Source: Tretioscincus oriximinensis (lineage: Eukaryota; Chordata; Lepidosauria; Squamata; Gymnophthalmidae). From it: a DNA stretch of 64,000 bases. The stretch covers positions 750,585 through 814,584 of the forward strand of contig JAJVDF010000363.1 in the NCBI GenBank assembly GCA_022410635.1, written 5' to 3'. The notes beneath the pieces are model-generated. The model was not told the DNA's origin, did not search any database, and saw nothing but the letters and a program-made list of their open reading frames with translations. Shown piece by piece: positions 9,872-22,110 of this stretch (positions are counted from its first letter, which is position 1; the number at the start of each line of letters is the position of its first letter). A program made the translations under genes and the position numbers.

Positions 9872-10122
9872 AGGAATGGTAGTGCAGAGGTTAAAACCAA
9901 CAGTCTTTCAAGAGTGATCTGAGTTTGCGGCCTCACGTGGAAAGGAGTGAGCAAGCCCAACTACTAGCTTCAGCAAACCTAGCTATTTGAAAGCAGTAAT
10001 TGCAAGTAGATGAATAGGTAGCACAAGGTGGTGGAGAAAAATAGATGTAAGCCTTCAGGTGAAAAATAGTTTGTGGTGTCTGAAGGGCGAGGTATAAAAA
10101 CCCAATTCTTCTTCTCCTGAGA
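9872..10122 (+). mobile_element. tRNA-derived SINE, diverged
   Basis: Same layout as the SINE at 5870, including GTAGTGCAGAGGTTAAAACC at the 5' end and GGCGAGGTATAAAAACCCAA then TTCTTCTTCTC at the 3' end. Confidence 0.65.
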
Positions 10123-10698
10123 AGACTGGTAGATGTTTTGGGCCACTTTCTCTGCAACTCCTGGTTGCAATGAGGAGGATTCCAGGTTTCCTCTCCTCTT
10201 NTTGCTCATTACCTTCCTTGTTATTTACCTAAGCGACCCTCTTTCTCATTTTTCAGACACTAGTGTGCACTTGTGCAAACTCTTTAAATTCCGTGTGGGG
10301 AAAATCCTTTTTCGACGCCCCCCGCCCGGCTGTGTATTTTCTCAGAACCTGAGTCAAGATGGCGGGCGGGCGGNCGGCCTCAGCCTCGCACACTCACAAA
10401 AAACCCGCCCGGCGCCCACCACACCACCACTAGATCACGTGATCCACTCGATCGCTTTCTTTCCCCGGGCCTGCAATCTGGCTGGCTGAGTCTCGACTCA
10501 TCTTATGAAAGCAGCAGAAGAGCAGCAACAGCGACCCGCATCCTTTCAGCAGCGGCTCATTCATTACATTGGATTCCGTGAGGATGGGAAGAAAACCACG
10601 TGGGATTTTCCTGCTTCGCGGGAGCCCCAGAAAAGGCACCTGCTGCCTCGGATCGCGGGGAGAGGAGGAGGCAGAGGGGAGGGTTCTTGGGCGAAGGC

Positions 10699-10705
10699 TA
10701 TAAAA
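10699..10705 (+). promoter_or_regulatory. TATA-like box upstream of GPR176
   Basis: TATAAAA inside otherwise GC-rich sequence, about 430 bases upstream of the GPR176 ATG. If used, transcription would start near 10730 and give a 5' leader of roughly 400 nt. The call rests on the motif and its position only. Confidence 0.4.
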
Positions 10706-11137
10706 AGCCTGGCTGCAGACGGAGGACTGTCACTGGTCTGCGGGAGGAGTTCCCCTTCCAGGCGGCTCGCTGGCTTGTTTGGATGCTTTGATGGGGAGAC
10801 CTCATTTTCCCGCGTTAATTGTGCCAGCCCATCATCCAGGCCGAGGATGGAAAGGCGCTTAGCGGGGCGGGCGAGAAGCAGCGAAGCGACGGAGCCCCCT
10901 GAGCCCGCAATGCAACCAAGGTCCGCTCCGCTCCTTCCTNCTGCTCCCCTTCCCCAAATTAAAACGCGGGAAGCGTGACGCGCTGCTCCTCGCTGAAGGT
11001 CCGCGGGGCTACAATGGAGCGGCCGGCGGCCTCCGCAGCTGCAACGGGAGCCGCCGCCTGTGCTCGGGGGGGCTCCGTGGTTGTGCGCGGAGCAGAAGAG
11101 CTGTGAGTCGGGGACCAGGAGGCGCCTCTCGCTCGCC

Positions 11138-11378
11138 ATGGACGCCAATGCCAGCTGGGCTGCTCCGGGAGAGGCGGGAGGCGGCGCCGGGCGCGGCGGG
11201 GCCCACCGGGCTCTGGTCTCCGCTTGGAACGCGTCCCGGGCGCCGGCAATCGCGGGCATCAGTCGGAGCAGCTACGGGAACGGGACCTCCGGAGGCCACG
11301 AAGGGTACAGAGAAGAACAGACATACCGACATTTTGCCACCATTGTGCAAGTGTTCATTTTCATGGGCTCGCTCCTAG
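11138..11378 (+). CDS. GPR176: GPR176 coding exon 1 (extracellular N-terminus and start of TM1)
   Basis: Encodes residues 1-80 plus one base of the orphan class A receptor GPR176, a plasma-membrane receptor reported to couple to Gz and to set circadian pace in the mammalian suprachiasmatic nucleus. The ATG has G at -3 and G at +4 and starts MDANASW, comparable to the human N-terminus. The upstream frame is open but has no better ATG. Candidate N-glycosylation sites are NAS at residues 4 and 31 and NGT at 48. TM1 begins near residue 66 (VQVFIFMGSLLG). The exon ends CTAG then GTAAGT, a strong donor in phase 1. The N-terminal tail is Gly/Ala-rich and longer than in mammals. Confidence 0.9.
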
Positions 11379-12880
11379 GTAAGTGGGCGCAGGAGCAGGT
11401 TTTTCTTTTTTTCTTCCTGTTCAAGTCAAAGTGGGGAGTTGGCTGGTTGGTTGGGTACTGCCGAGCATCATTGCGCCGTTTTCTTGGCAGCGATAGAAAT
11501 GGTTTTTCCATTCTAGGATCGCTCACCTGTAACCAACTTTTTCCTTTCGAGGCTGTTTTTATTACTACTACTGATGACCTACAGCATCTTCGAAGGTAAA
11601 ACTTACTAAGGCTGCATCCCCACCTCNTTTATTTATTCCATTATTGTTGGATATCCCACACAGTAAAGCACTGTGGGGACTGTTTTATTCCAGAAAGTCC
11701 ATGCTTATTGTATGTGCTGTTTATGTTAATCTTACTTTGGAATTTAAATTGAATTTAAAATCAAGTTTCTCTGTTTTTCTTTCTCACACACAGATCCAAC
11801 AGAAGTAGTGGTGATGCCTATTTGAGTTCAACTGGTGAAGCGTTCAGTAGGATAGGTGCCACAACTTTGCTGCTAGAAGCAGCCAGTAAAAAAAGANTTT
11901 GAAAAAATATCTGGTCAACTTCTGTGAGCCACTTCTGTTGAATATGTGTGTCCAGAGGCTTGGAAGGTTGATTCATTGAGCGGAGTCAAGTAACAAATGC
12001 ATATCTAGCACAAAACATATAGAACTATCAACTCCAAAATGGATTCAAATGTGTTGTGTAATATTTCTCTTGTAATAAGGGAACTTGTAGTTAATGCTAA
12101 TACTGTAGACCTGACTAATTTTAATGAGTAAAATCTGTCAGAAGCAATTGAACATATGTTTTGTGCAAGATTAAGGCTATATTAAAAAAGGGCTCAATAT
12201 GTCTTAAAGGACCATGTTGAACTTCTTTTTCCATTTGTAAACTGTATTTTTAAACAGTGATAACGAGGGGGTGCAAATTGACATTTGAACAATCTCACCT
12301 CAGATTGGTCTCTTAAGACATTTCTAGTGCATTTTTATGTTTGTTTAGGGTGGAGCGCAGAAGCCTGAAATGTTTTGTTCAAGGCTAAATCTTGGTGATG
12401 AACTGGGACGTTCGAAGTTAACATGTCCCTATGACCATCTACTGCCATTTTGCATGGGAAATGGAAAGTAGATGTTAGTAGGAATCAACCTCTCAGAGAA
12501 AGTGATCAAAGCTACATCACAAATGTTTAGNATATACATGCAATGTGGAATATTGAACATTGGTCCTTGGGTGTTGTGTCTCTCCGACACTAACCCTTAG
12601 GAATACTCTGCCCACAGTTGTGAATGTGGAATGATTTTTGTTCTGGGAGGCATCAAATGCGATTGTTGTACAAAGTCAGCCTTTGACTGAAGATGCTGCC
12701 TATGGTTTTAATTAAGGATTTTATAAATGTTAAATCTAACTTCTATTATATTTGTTGTTATTAACTTGCACTATAATTTTAGTATAGGGAGGGATAGAAA
12801 TGCAAATAAAACCTGCAAACCTCTTTGCATCCTGCTGCTAGATCATTTCTTCATGTGAAAAGGGATATAAATTTTTAAAA

Positions 12881-12962
12881 TATACTGCTCAAAACAATTA
12901 AGGGAACACTTAGTGTTACACTGTTATGTTAAAGCGTTCCCTTATTTGTTTTGAGCAGTATA
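12881..12962. mobile_element. Short palindromic Tc1/mariner-type MITE, copy 1
   Basis: TATACTGCTCAAAACAATTA at the left is mirrored by TTGTTTTGAGCAGTATA at the right, with AGGGAACACT/AGCGTTCCCTT arms. The TATACTGCTCAAAA end is that of a Tc1/mariner-like family common in fishes and reptiles. It consists of almost nothing but terminal repeats. Confidence 0.65.
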
Positions 12963-15900
12963 TTTTGATCCTTGTTAACATTATTNGTGTTCCTTAATAA
13001 ACTACTATCAAATTATTTTTAAAACATAAAAGTCTCGGAAGCAAAAATCAGCTTTAAAATCCAATCCAACAGTAGAGTTAAAAGAAGAACTTTTGAGTTA
13101 AAAAACTCTTGGTCTTTAATGGCATGTGAATCACTTGAAAACATCAACTTGAATTTGCAAAGAGGAAAAATACTGAATGGGAACTAGTGGCTGAAGAATT
13201 CATTTTTTTTATTTGTTTTTAGTCAGTATTTAGTATAGCATTATTTTTCTTATTACACGTGTGGTTCATGTAAATATTCCAAACAATTTGTACTATCACA
13301 GTGAAAATCGCATCAAATAACTACTTTTTTTTCCTAATCAGACTAAAAATCGAAGGCACAGATTGCAATGTTTTTTAAAAATACATGTATTGCAACTGTA
13401 TAAATTGAATGAATTACATTTTAAAATATTTTAGATCCTGATGCAATTGAGTTTAGTATACTTTTTGTTCCACTATGAGGTTCTTCTCAAGTAATAATTT
13501 GAGGATAGCTGGGGAAATGAATAGTATGAATATATCCCATCAGTCTAATCTTCAGAACTTCTCAGTTGGATTGCCTGGCTCTTGCTCCTGACATTTCTTT
13601 GTGAAGGTACCATTCTCCTTCCCTGTTTTCTTTGGTATAAAATAAAGTAGACGAACAAAGGTATCTTTTTTTAAAAAGATCTCAGACCAATAAACTTTGC
13701 AATAAATTTTGTCTATACTCTGAAATACAGCATTTTATTAAAGNTGGAAATCATAATGAATTGCAGGCAAACAAATCTCTTTACTTCAAGTCCATGTTCC
13801 TTTGTAGCGGTGGCTATAGATCAGTGCTAGAACCGTCTGGGAACAGAGGGACTGCATGTTTGATTTCCAGCATCTCCCAAAGTAGATCATAGCAAGTTAC
13901 ATCTCTGCCATGAATACTGCATAAAAGTGCCCATGCAATCAAATTAAGAATTCACAATACCAGTTACAATTTTCCCTTCTGATCAATAAATTTGAATGTT
14001 ACATTTGTAACTTATCACAACTTTTAATTTAGGTTCCATATTTAGTTGCTGAAACCTGAAGGTATAGGGTTGCAATATAAAGATAAAAATACTTTAGGGA
14101 AACAGAGCCTGTAAACATCATGCTGTAACCTGGGCCTGATCACAGCCTTGCCAGTTTTTGAAAGAATTTTGATGGCACCCTAGGAAATACTTCAGGCTGT
14201 TGGAGTGGCAGGTAGAAGAGATTAGAATATAAGAATGGTGTTTTTGGAGGATACTGTGGGCCTCATGGTTGCCGAAGATTGGCATGGTATGTATGGACGA
14301 TGGGACATGGGGTAGACAGGAGCAAATTCATGTCTATTTAAACTCACTCAGCTGTTGTGTCTCAGTATAAGAACAAGCTTTTGATATATAGATTTTCTAT
14401 TTTCGTCCAAAGTTTCATCCTTGACAGTAAAAACCTTGACCAGAAAGGAGTAAAGGAGANGGACTACGTCTACTTTTGTTAGACAAAAATGTTTCGTATT
14501 TTATTTTGACAATTAATCTTCCAGTCCTTTACAAGGACTAAGTGCCACTAAATCCAGTATGATCTACTGCTGAATAAACATGAATACACTTGTTTCTTAG
14601 TTTTGCACTTCTAGTTACAATTCAGATAAACTGTATCACAATACGTTAAGTTTGGTCCTAAAATTACTCTTAAAGGTATCCTATTTACTTTAGATGTGAC
14701 AAAATATTCCAGAAGGTTTGAACTGATTGCAAGCCTAAATTGCTTTTTTTTTTCTTTGCTAATGTCAAATTGTAAACATCTTAAACGGCTGCAGATGCTG
14801 GCATGCATTCTATCAACTTTTGCTGGTGAAAGATCACTTCACGGTAAACTTGTAACTCATAAAAATGTCTGAAGATGGCATTACATTTGCTTCAAGAGAC
14901 CAATGATGCTGGAATATATCTCATTTTTGTCTACGTTTTTTCCTTTACATTTCACNATCCGTTTTGTCAAACACTTAAGTCTATTCCTGTTTTCAAAATA
15001 CAAGAAAGCGATGATGAACGATGCAGCATTACAAGTTATCTCTTACTTTGCCTAGGCACAGAAACCTAAAAGTCATAAGATTGGCTAAGGATCGAAGCAT
15101 CATTGCATAAGCTCAGCTTTTTGTTGGACTCTTAAGAAGCCAAAATAGCACTTGACTACCAATTAAGCTTGATATTCATTTATTTATGCTGTGCACATTT
15201 TTAGTCTCAAGTTATGTGTTGTGAGAAGCCCATTTTATGTTATAGGGGACAGTTTCCATCTCACTATGTTCCTTAAATAGTCTAAATTGCAGCTCTTGAA
15301 CCATAATTTCCTGCATTCCCTGAGTCTGACCCAGAATGTTGGAGAGGAAACAGTTACAGCATTCCGTACATAGTTGAGACTCAAATCTAAAGTTCAATCA
15401 ATCGTGATGAAGTACGGCCTTTTCATGCATTTGAAATATAAAGGATGCATCTTTAAAGTGCTTTACTGAGTAAAGTTATGGAGAGTAGTTGAAAGGCATA
15501 TTTTTAGAATCTGCTATTCCACTAAAGAAGACCCTAAAAGAAAAAAACATTTTGAATTTCTAATTTACTATGGAAGCATTCATTGTCACAGACTACTTGA
15601 ACTGGAAAAGAAATTCTTTGAACTTTCCTGACTTCTGTTGCTATGGAAACTTATTAATCATATGTTTTATGAGAGAGAGGTTCCCTAGAGTTCTTATTAT
15701 AAGACATTTTGGAAATTATCTGTTTGGTAAGAGGATGATTAATATTTTTAAAAAAAAGATATGCAGAAAGCAACATTCATGGAAGTTATGAAGTAGAGCC
15801 TAATGCTACAATTACATGTTCCTGGATTATGCTTGGTAATAATGCCACTGAGGCGCAGTCATGATATATAGAGACTTGGGCACATGACTGTATCATTCTT

Positions 15901-17239
15901 TTAAGAGCGAAGGCAATAGCATATAGACAACCCCTTTCAATGGTCTACTGTACATTGATATATTGTTAGAAGTACACAAATGGAATAGGGAGAGCAACAT
16001 AAAACTCACTGCAATCAAAAGAATAAAGGCAAATACAGTGATCTTCTGAAATCCATGGGAAAGTCTTAATGATGTTTATTGGAAGTGGATGCAATTTGGT
16101 GATAAGAGAAAACTGCCTGGAATGCAGAGGGTTAATGGTTTGATCCTCAGCATCTCCCTGGAAATAAACAATAACAAACCATTTCTGTGTTTTAAGAAAA
16201 CTGCATAGAAATGCCTGTTAAGGCACTTATGCCAAAACATAACAAAACTCTTATACATGAGCAAAACACCTCATAGCAAAGACATTACTCACTGTTGAAC
16301 AGTGGTATAAAAACTATGTAATTGGCTATAATGGAATTAATTACTTATTGGATCAGTGTAATGCAAGGAAAAAAACCTAAACTTTCATTCTATGTCATTT
16401 GGATCCCCCCAATCCAATCATCTGATTATCAACCAGAATTATCTTCCATTAGTTAACCTGATGAAAATGTTAGAATCCAGAGTAAAAGACCTGTTACAAT
16501 TGTATACATACAGTCAGGCTACCAGCAAAATTGTTTTATAATTTTACTGTTCAATGTTTAGTTAAATGATTAATTGGAGTATTATTGTTTCTCAATATAT
16601 TAGTAAAAGTTTTTATAATTGTTACATTGATACTTGATTAAACTAAAAAAGCCTTTTTTAAAAAAGTGCCTATGTAGTCAACTACCATAATTTGGTGGTA
16701 CCCAGCAATAGTGAGAATAGGTTGTCTGCTATGGGACTGTAATAAATGAAGAATAAATGGGAGGAGTAGATGAAGAGTAAAGCTGCTTCTATATACTTTT
16801 GCATCCATCCAAAATCCAGTCATCAGCTGCAGCTGATTATAATGCTGTAGTGGCAATATTTACCACACATCTGAGTGCATACTTGACAACTAGAAACTTT
16901 CTTTCAGGTATTTATCAGTAGTCCAAAATAAGAGCTTCCTTGTGGAGAAATCCTAAAACTGGAAAAAAATTGGAACAATAAGCATGTGGTTCAATTCAGA
17001 TAAATTAAAGAGAAAATAGTAATATTTTTAGGACTCCTGAATAAACAAGTATTGTACTCTACAATGGTTAGATTACATCCAGACATTGATTACTTATATT
17101 TGGATATTCTGGAATAAATCATAAATATTCCAGAATAATTCTACTCAAGACAGTGGTTTATTCTGTCATGCCCAAATATAGCAGAATGAATAAGCAATGA
17201 TTGGCTTAGCCCTCTTAATTTTATTTACCATTAGCTAAA

Positions 17240-17367
17240 ACTTGACAAATTGTTTCCAGTTCTGGGCATTCCGATTTAAAAGACGTGGACAAACTGGAAT
17301 ATGTTTAGCTACCAAGATGGTGCATGATCTGCAAACCAAGTCATATGAAGAACAACTGAAATGTTTA
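17240..17367 (+). mobile_element. CR1 fragment, left part (interrupted)
   Basis: TTTCCAGTTCTGGGCATTCC, GACAAACTGGAATATGTTTA and CAAACCAAGTCATATGAAGA are CR1 3'-coding text. It continues at 17623 after a SINE insertion. Confidence 0.75.
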
Positions 17368-17622
17368 TTTTATTTATTTAGTTGTACTTACATCCCACCC
17401 TATACCCAAAGGTTTTGGTGGCCAATCAAAGGGTGGTGTATATCGCTTTTGTTGCTTTCTCCACAACAGACACTCTGTGAAGTAGGTGGGGCTGAGAGAA
17501 TTCTAAAGGACTGTGACTGGCCCAAGGTCACCCAGCTGGCTTTCATGGAGGAGTGGGGAATNGAACCGGAAGACTACCAGGTACAAATCCAACACTAACC
17601 GCTACACNACTAGCTGTTTAGG
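17368..17622 (-). mobile_element. tRNA-derived SINE nested in CR1, with TSD
   Basis: On the minus strand it begins near TGTAGCGGTTAGTGTTGGAT and has a B-box-like GGTTCNATTCCCC. It ends in an AAATAAATAAA tail preceded by GGGTATAGGGTGGGATGTAA. AATGTTTA is duplicated at 17360-17367 and 17623-17630. Confidence 0.8.
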
Positions 17623-17995
17623 AATGTTTAGACTGAAAAAGAAGACTGAGAGGAGATTTAATAGCTGCTTATAAATATTTAAAGGCCTGCCACAATGTAG
17701 AGAGAACAGTACTGTTTTCACTTGCATAAGAAAGGACTTGAAACAACAGGATGAAACTGCAGGGAAGTAGATACTGATTAGATATGAAAATGAACTTTCT
17801 GACGAACGATTAACCAGTGCAATAGGTTGCCATAGGAGCTGGGGAGTTCTCCTTCAGTGAATGTCTGCAAACAGGGACCAGGCAACCATTTCTCTGGGAT
17901 GGTTTAATGACTCATTCATTGAACAGGGGGTTGGACCTGATGACTATAATCTCTTCAAGTTGATCTCAACAAGATTCTGTGATTAAAGATTCAGC
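17623..17995 (+). mobile_element. CR1 fragment, right part
   Basis: AGACTGAGAGGAGATTTAAT, GGTTTAATGACTCATTCATT, and TTGGACCTGATGACTATAAT to GATTCTGTGATTAAAG: the 3' end of a CR1 whose left part is 17240-17367. Confidence 0.8.
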
Positions 17996-18048
17996 ATTAT
18001 CTATTCTACCATAATAGAATTCAAAACAAGTTGAAATTTATCTTGATA

Positions 18049-18129
18049 TATACTGCTCAAAACAATTAAGGAACACTTTAACATAACATGTTATGTTAAA
18101 GTGTTCCCTTAATTGTTTTTAACAGTATA
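18049..18129. mobile_element. Short palindromic Tc1/mariner-type MITE, copy 2
   Basis: TATACTGCTCAAAACAATTA...AGTGTTCCCTTAATTGTTTT with CAGTATA at the right. Same family as the elements at 12881 and 33585; the right end has a GAG-to-TTA-like change. Confidence 0.65.
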
Positions 18130-19267
18130 GTATTAGCATCTTCTGTTCATTAATAACTACACTGCTGCAGCTAATCTTGTTTAAGCTATAGGTTGGGTAT
18201 TAGTAAGTATAGTTGTCCATCACCTGCTCATAAAGGTTTTATTAACTATCCTAACGGATGTATTTGTACTGCTGTGTTCATAGAAATTTGGCCGGCGGCC
18301 AGAACTACCACATTACCATAGTCTTTTTGTGTGCATTTGATGCCATATGCATGAACAAATCATGCTCAAACCATGCACAGAATGTTTCTCATTGAATTAA
18401 GGCCATTGACTCTACTTCCCTTAATTTCTTTGCTTTTATTTGTAATGAAAATAATATGGNGAAGCAGTGTAAACTCTGGGCAGATGTGTAGGTGTGGAGA
18501 GCAGTATTGGTTTAGCCTGTTGTTAGCATTTGTCCTTCAGTAAACTGTTCCGTTTCCTAGCAGTATCAAGTAGGATGAAAAATATGTCTTCATCCCAAAT
18601 ACAATAGTAAAATAAAAAATAAAAGGGAGATAAAATTTATAAGATTTAACCAGAAATAGATTTCAGCTTACGGTGTGTTATCTGAGCACACAATGTTTTT
18701 AATTGCATTGGTTGCTTACTGTTTTATAGTGATAATGCTTTTTTAATATCCGCCTTCTGAATGGCTTTGTTATGGATGAAAGTTGTGTGCTATTAGGTCA
18801 GCTGGGAAGCAAAGTGAAAGATATGCTCAAAAATACATGTGTATGTAAAGATAGTTTTTACTCTTGGTCAAAACTTTTTCTAATTAAAAAAAAAAGTGAG
18901 GATACAATCACTTCAAAAGGCTTTGTATTTTTTAAAAAGCTTTTTCATATATCAGATTCATCTTCATATTAATATCCTAAAATTAGTGCTAGTTGCTGTC
19001 TGGAGTAATATTGACAGGAGAATTCAAAATGCTATTTACTACCTGTTACCAGGAAGTACAAAAACCTTTATTCCTTTTGGAAATTAAGGCCATGGTCACA
19101 CCTTTACTTCTAGACCATCTTCAGTCTTTAAAAATGGCCTTAGGCTTTGTTCACACTACATCAAAAAACGGATGTGAAAAAATGACAAAGGGAACTGGAA
19201 TTCCCTGTGCTGATTACTTCCGTCTCCAGCTCCATTTTAATGCCTGTCCACAACTGGTGGTGTAAGC

Positions 19268-19535
19268 GAACAGCTGGAGTTCCTTGTGGTCTTCTGGGAA
19301 AGGCAGAAGATTCCAATCAGCTGCCTTTTTTCCTGCTGCTGAGCTCTGATTTTAGCTCATTGGGTTTTTCTCTCCTGCTCAGTTGACTGGAGCTCAGCTC
19401 TGATCTGCAGAAAAAAGATGTGGGTGGGGACATTTGCTTGGATCTCCTGCTGCTATGGACCCCAATCTTTGTTAGCTGAGACTTTTGCCTTTCCCAAGAA
19501 GACCACCAAGGATCAGACCTCCAGCTGTCCAGTCA
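19268..19535. repeat. Inverted-repeat segment in GPR176 intron 1
   Basis: GAACAGCTGGAGTTCCTTGT then GGTCTTCTGGGAAAGGCA (19268-19307) is the approximate reverse complement of 19490-19535. Probably an old nonautonomous DNA element; no target duplication was confirmed. Confidence 0.4.
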
Positions 19536-20959
19536 GAGCTCACAGCAAAATCGTTGCCAGAGCGCACTTAACACAAGTTAAGTGTTAAGCTGCACTTGCA
19601 ACAGTTTTCTTAGCATTCTCCCCTCAGAAAATGGATTGCTGTGTAGGCTGTCCATAGCGAACGTGTTTTCCATTTGGATTATATGGAAACGTGTGTGCCC
19701 AGAACAGTTCTAAACAGCGTTGGCATCTGTTTTCCCCCCTAGTCGGCACAGACTAGAAATAAAAAATAAATAAATAAAAATAATAAATAAATAAGAATTC
19801 AATGATAGAACTTTTGCTTTAGGTATGAGAGGTCTGTAATTCAACCCCCAAATTCCTCTTGAACATGGCAATGGAAAATCTTAACCATAACCATGCATAT
19901 AACTTTCTTGGGAAAGGCAATCTAATCACAAGGAACTAAGCTTATACTTATTGAGGCAATTTTCAATCTGCCAGGAAAGTGCCTTAAATAGTAAACCTAT
20001 AACTGAGCAACACACATTCTGCGGTTACAAGGAATTTGGAGTGAAAGAACCATACACTACTTGATTAGTGCAATTACCTGTTTTTACCATTCTAAGAAAT
20101 TAGGTGTTACCAGCAAATTTGGCAATTTCACTGTTTACTCCTGATTATTTTTGTGGGTCTGTTAAAAAACACTATTGCCAGAATTTGAGAGAGGATGTAC
20201 TTGTTATACTGCTCAATTATGAGAAATATCAATTTACTCCAACTGTCTACATTCTGTTTCTTAACCACTTGCTTAGCCATAATAGCATTTGCCCTTTTAT
20301 TCCAAGATTGTTAAACTCAGTGTGGTGTCTTTAATAAGAGACATTTTGAAAGTCGTAAGTGGATGCCTTGCCCTTTTGCACATATTTATTCATGTGCTAC
20401 ATAAGCTTTAAAAGGTTAATTCAAACTTTCTGTTACAGAATCTATGTCCTAGAGGAAGACCTGAAAGTTCTAAATGGGTGGAAATTTTATCTTTAATAAT
20501 GCATTTGAACATCTTTCCTGGAACAGTCACTGACAGGCCTATGATTTCCCAAATTTCCCCTTAAGCCATTTATAAAAAATTGCAGTTACATTAGGCAACT
20601 TCCAGTCTATGGAAGCCGAGAGTAATGTGGAATACATATTTTTGTTAGATTACAGATGGATAATANTTTTTTTGTTTGGATTTGAAAGTGTGGCCATCAG
20701 TTTTAGTTATTATTGACTTTCAGACTNCAGTTTTAAGACCTGGAATGGAATTTTCTTCATCATAGAAACCCCAGGACTGGGCAGGAAGAGAACTTTTGGC
20801 CCACTGTCATTAATGTATAGTTCCAAATGTTTAGCTTTTGACTAAACAATGGTCAAATAGATAAACAATATTATAGAATGATTAAGTCTGTGCTTTGAAT
20901 TGCATTGTTTTTCCTTAGGTAACTTTCAGAAATCGCTTCCAAGGAATGAAGGAAAGGAT

Positions 20960-21475
20960 CCACCTATGAGGTTTTTGCAGCCGCTTGCTCCTTTCGGCCG
21001 TAACAGCCGCTGGCCGAAGAGAGCAGGGGGGAGATGCCTGCAATAGCAGCCGCCTGCTCCCTTCGGCCATAACACCAGCGTGGTGTTACGGTCGAAGCGA
21101 CCAGGCAGCTGCGAGTGCTGGTGTCTTGGGCAAGCGGGCAGCGAAGCGGCTGGCTGGCTGCGAGTGTCAGCGTCTTGGGCCAAGACACTGATGCTCGCAG
21201 CTGCCTGGCCTCGCCGCCCATTTGCCCAAGGTGCCAACATTCAACGATGCCACTTCCGGAATCTGCTTCCGGGAATGGCATCCAGAGTGACATCACTTCC
21301 GGGGCAAGGCAGGTAGTGACACCAGGAGTGTGAGGGCCGGAGTGACATCACTTCCTGTCTCTGCCCAGAAGTGACATAACTTCCGGGTGGGGCAGGAAGT
21401 GATGTCACTCCGGCCCTCACACTCCTGCAAGGATGTTTGGTCAGCCCTCGAGTACAAAAAGGTTGGACCACACTG
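20960..21475. repeat. GC-rich palindromic repeat block
   Basis: A GC-rich island within AT-rich intron. It has TAACACCAGCGTGGTGTTA, TGTCAGCGTCTTGGGCCAAG followed by ACACTGATGC, and inverted CAGGAGTGTGAGGGCCGGAG (21331-21350) against CTCCGGCCCTCACACTCCTG (21407-21426). It carries repeated GTGACATCACTTCC (CRE/ETS-like) motifs and ends TTGGACCACACTGATTAA. Likely a nonautonomous DNA element, class unsure. Confidence 0.5.
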
Positions 21476-22004
21476 ATTAACAGCATAGCTCATAGCTTCA
21501 TTTGTCTATGCAAACATCTTCTGCTGTGACAAAACATAGATCTATGAAGGTGATCAAAAAGCAGAACTCATTGGAAAACACTCTGAAGGCAAACAAAGAA
21601 GAGGGACAAGTGAGGGATAAAAATACAGTGTCATGGAAACAATGAACATGAACTTGGGCAAACTATGATCCACTGAGTTACAAAGTAAGATGGAAGTAAA
21701 CGATTGAATGATAATAACCATTGTTCAAGGAGTCCAGAAGCTTCTTAGGCACTATCAGAGGAAAAAAATTAACAGTGTGAACTTCTGCATACAAAACCTT
21801 TATATTCTATGCACTATTATTGTACTACAGGTTTAGTTTTAATGCTGATGGAAGAAACATTGATTCTGGGTAAGATATCCTTTAAAACCGGAAGTATGAT
21901 TGAGCTCCAGAAACAATAGCATTTTGGATAACCTGCTTCACTATGGGATAGAAACAAGAAAACAATGTTACAGTAATTAAATCTATGTTGAAAGGGGGTC
22001 TCAT

Positions 22005-22110
22005 AGCACCTTAGAGAGTCAACAAGGAAAAGGTAGTCAGCATGAGCTTTTAATAGACAAGGCTACTTCTTCTCCAGACTAACACAGCACTCTTTGAAAT
22101 CTATATTGAA
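22005..22110 (-). mobile_element. Penelope-like fragment
   Basis: TAGCACCTTAGAGAGTCAAC, CAGCATGAGCTTTTAATAGA and TTCTCCAGACTAACACAGCA follow the same order as the foldback family; diverged. Confidence 0.5.

Larger units (their letters stand above)
10270..11400 (+). promoter_or_regulatory. CpG-rich promoter region of GPR176
   Basis: GC-rich block preceding and including GPR176 exon 1. It holds a YY1-like motif (CAAGATGGCGG, 10355-10365), two perfect CACGTG E-boxes (10436-10441 and 10597-10602) and a TATA-like box. AT-rich single-copy or repeat DNA lies on both sides. The block is about 6 kb from the EIF2AK4 promoter, so the two genes do not share a compact bidirectional promoter. The roles of the motifs are inferred. 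Confidence 0.6.

Noticed and set aside
10564..11259. 231-codon minus-strand open frame over the GPR176 promoter
   Set aside because: Low-complexity Ala/Pro/Arg/Ser text antisense to a CpG-rich region, with no recognisable family.
20926..21333. Overlapping 70-110 codon frames in GPR176 intron 1
   Set aside because: They coincide with a GC-rich palindromic repeat and are repetitive between frames; no protein family fits.
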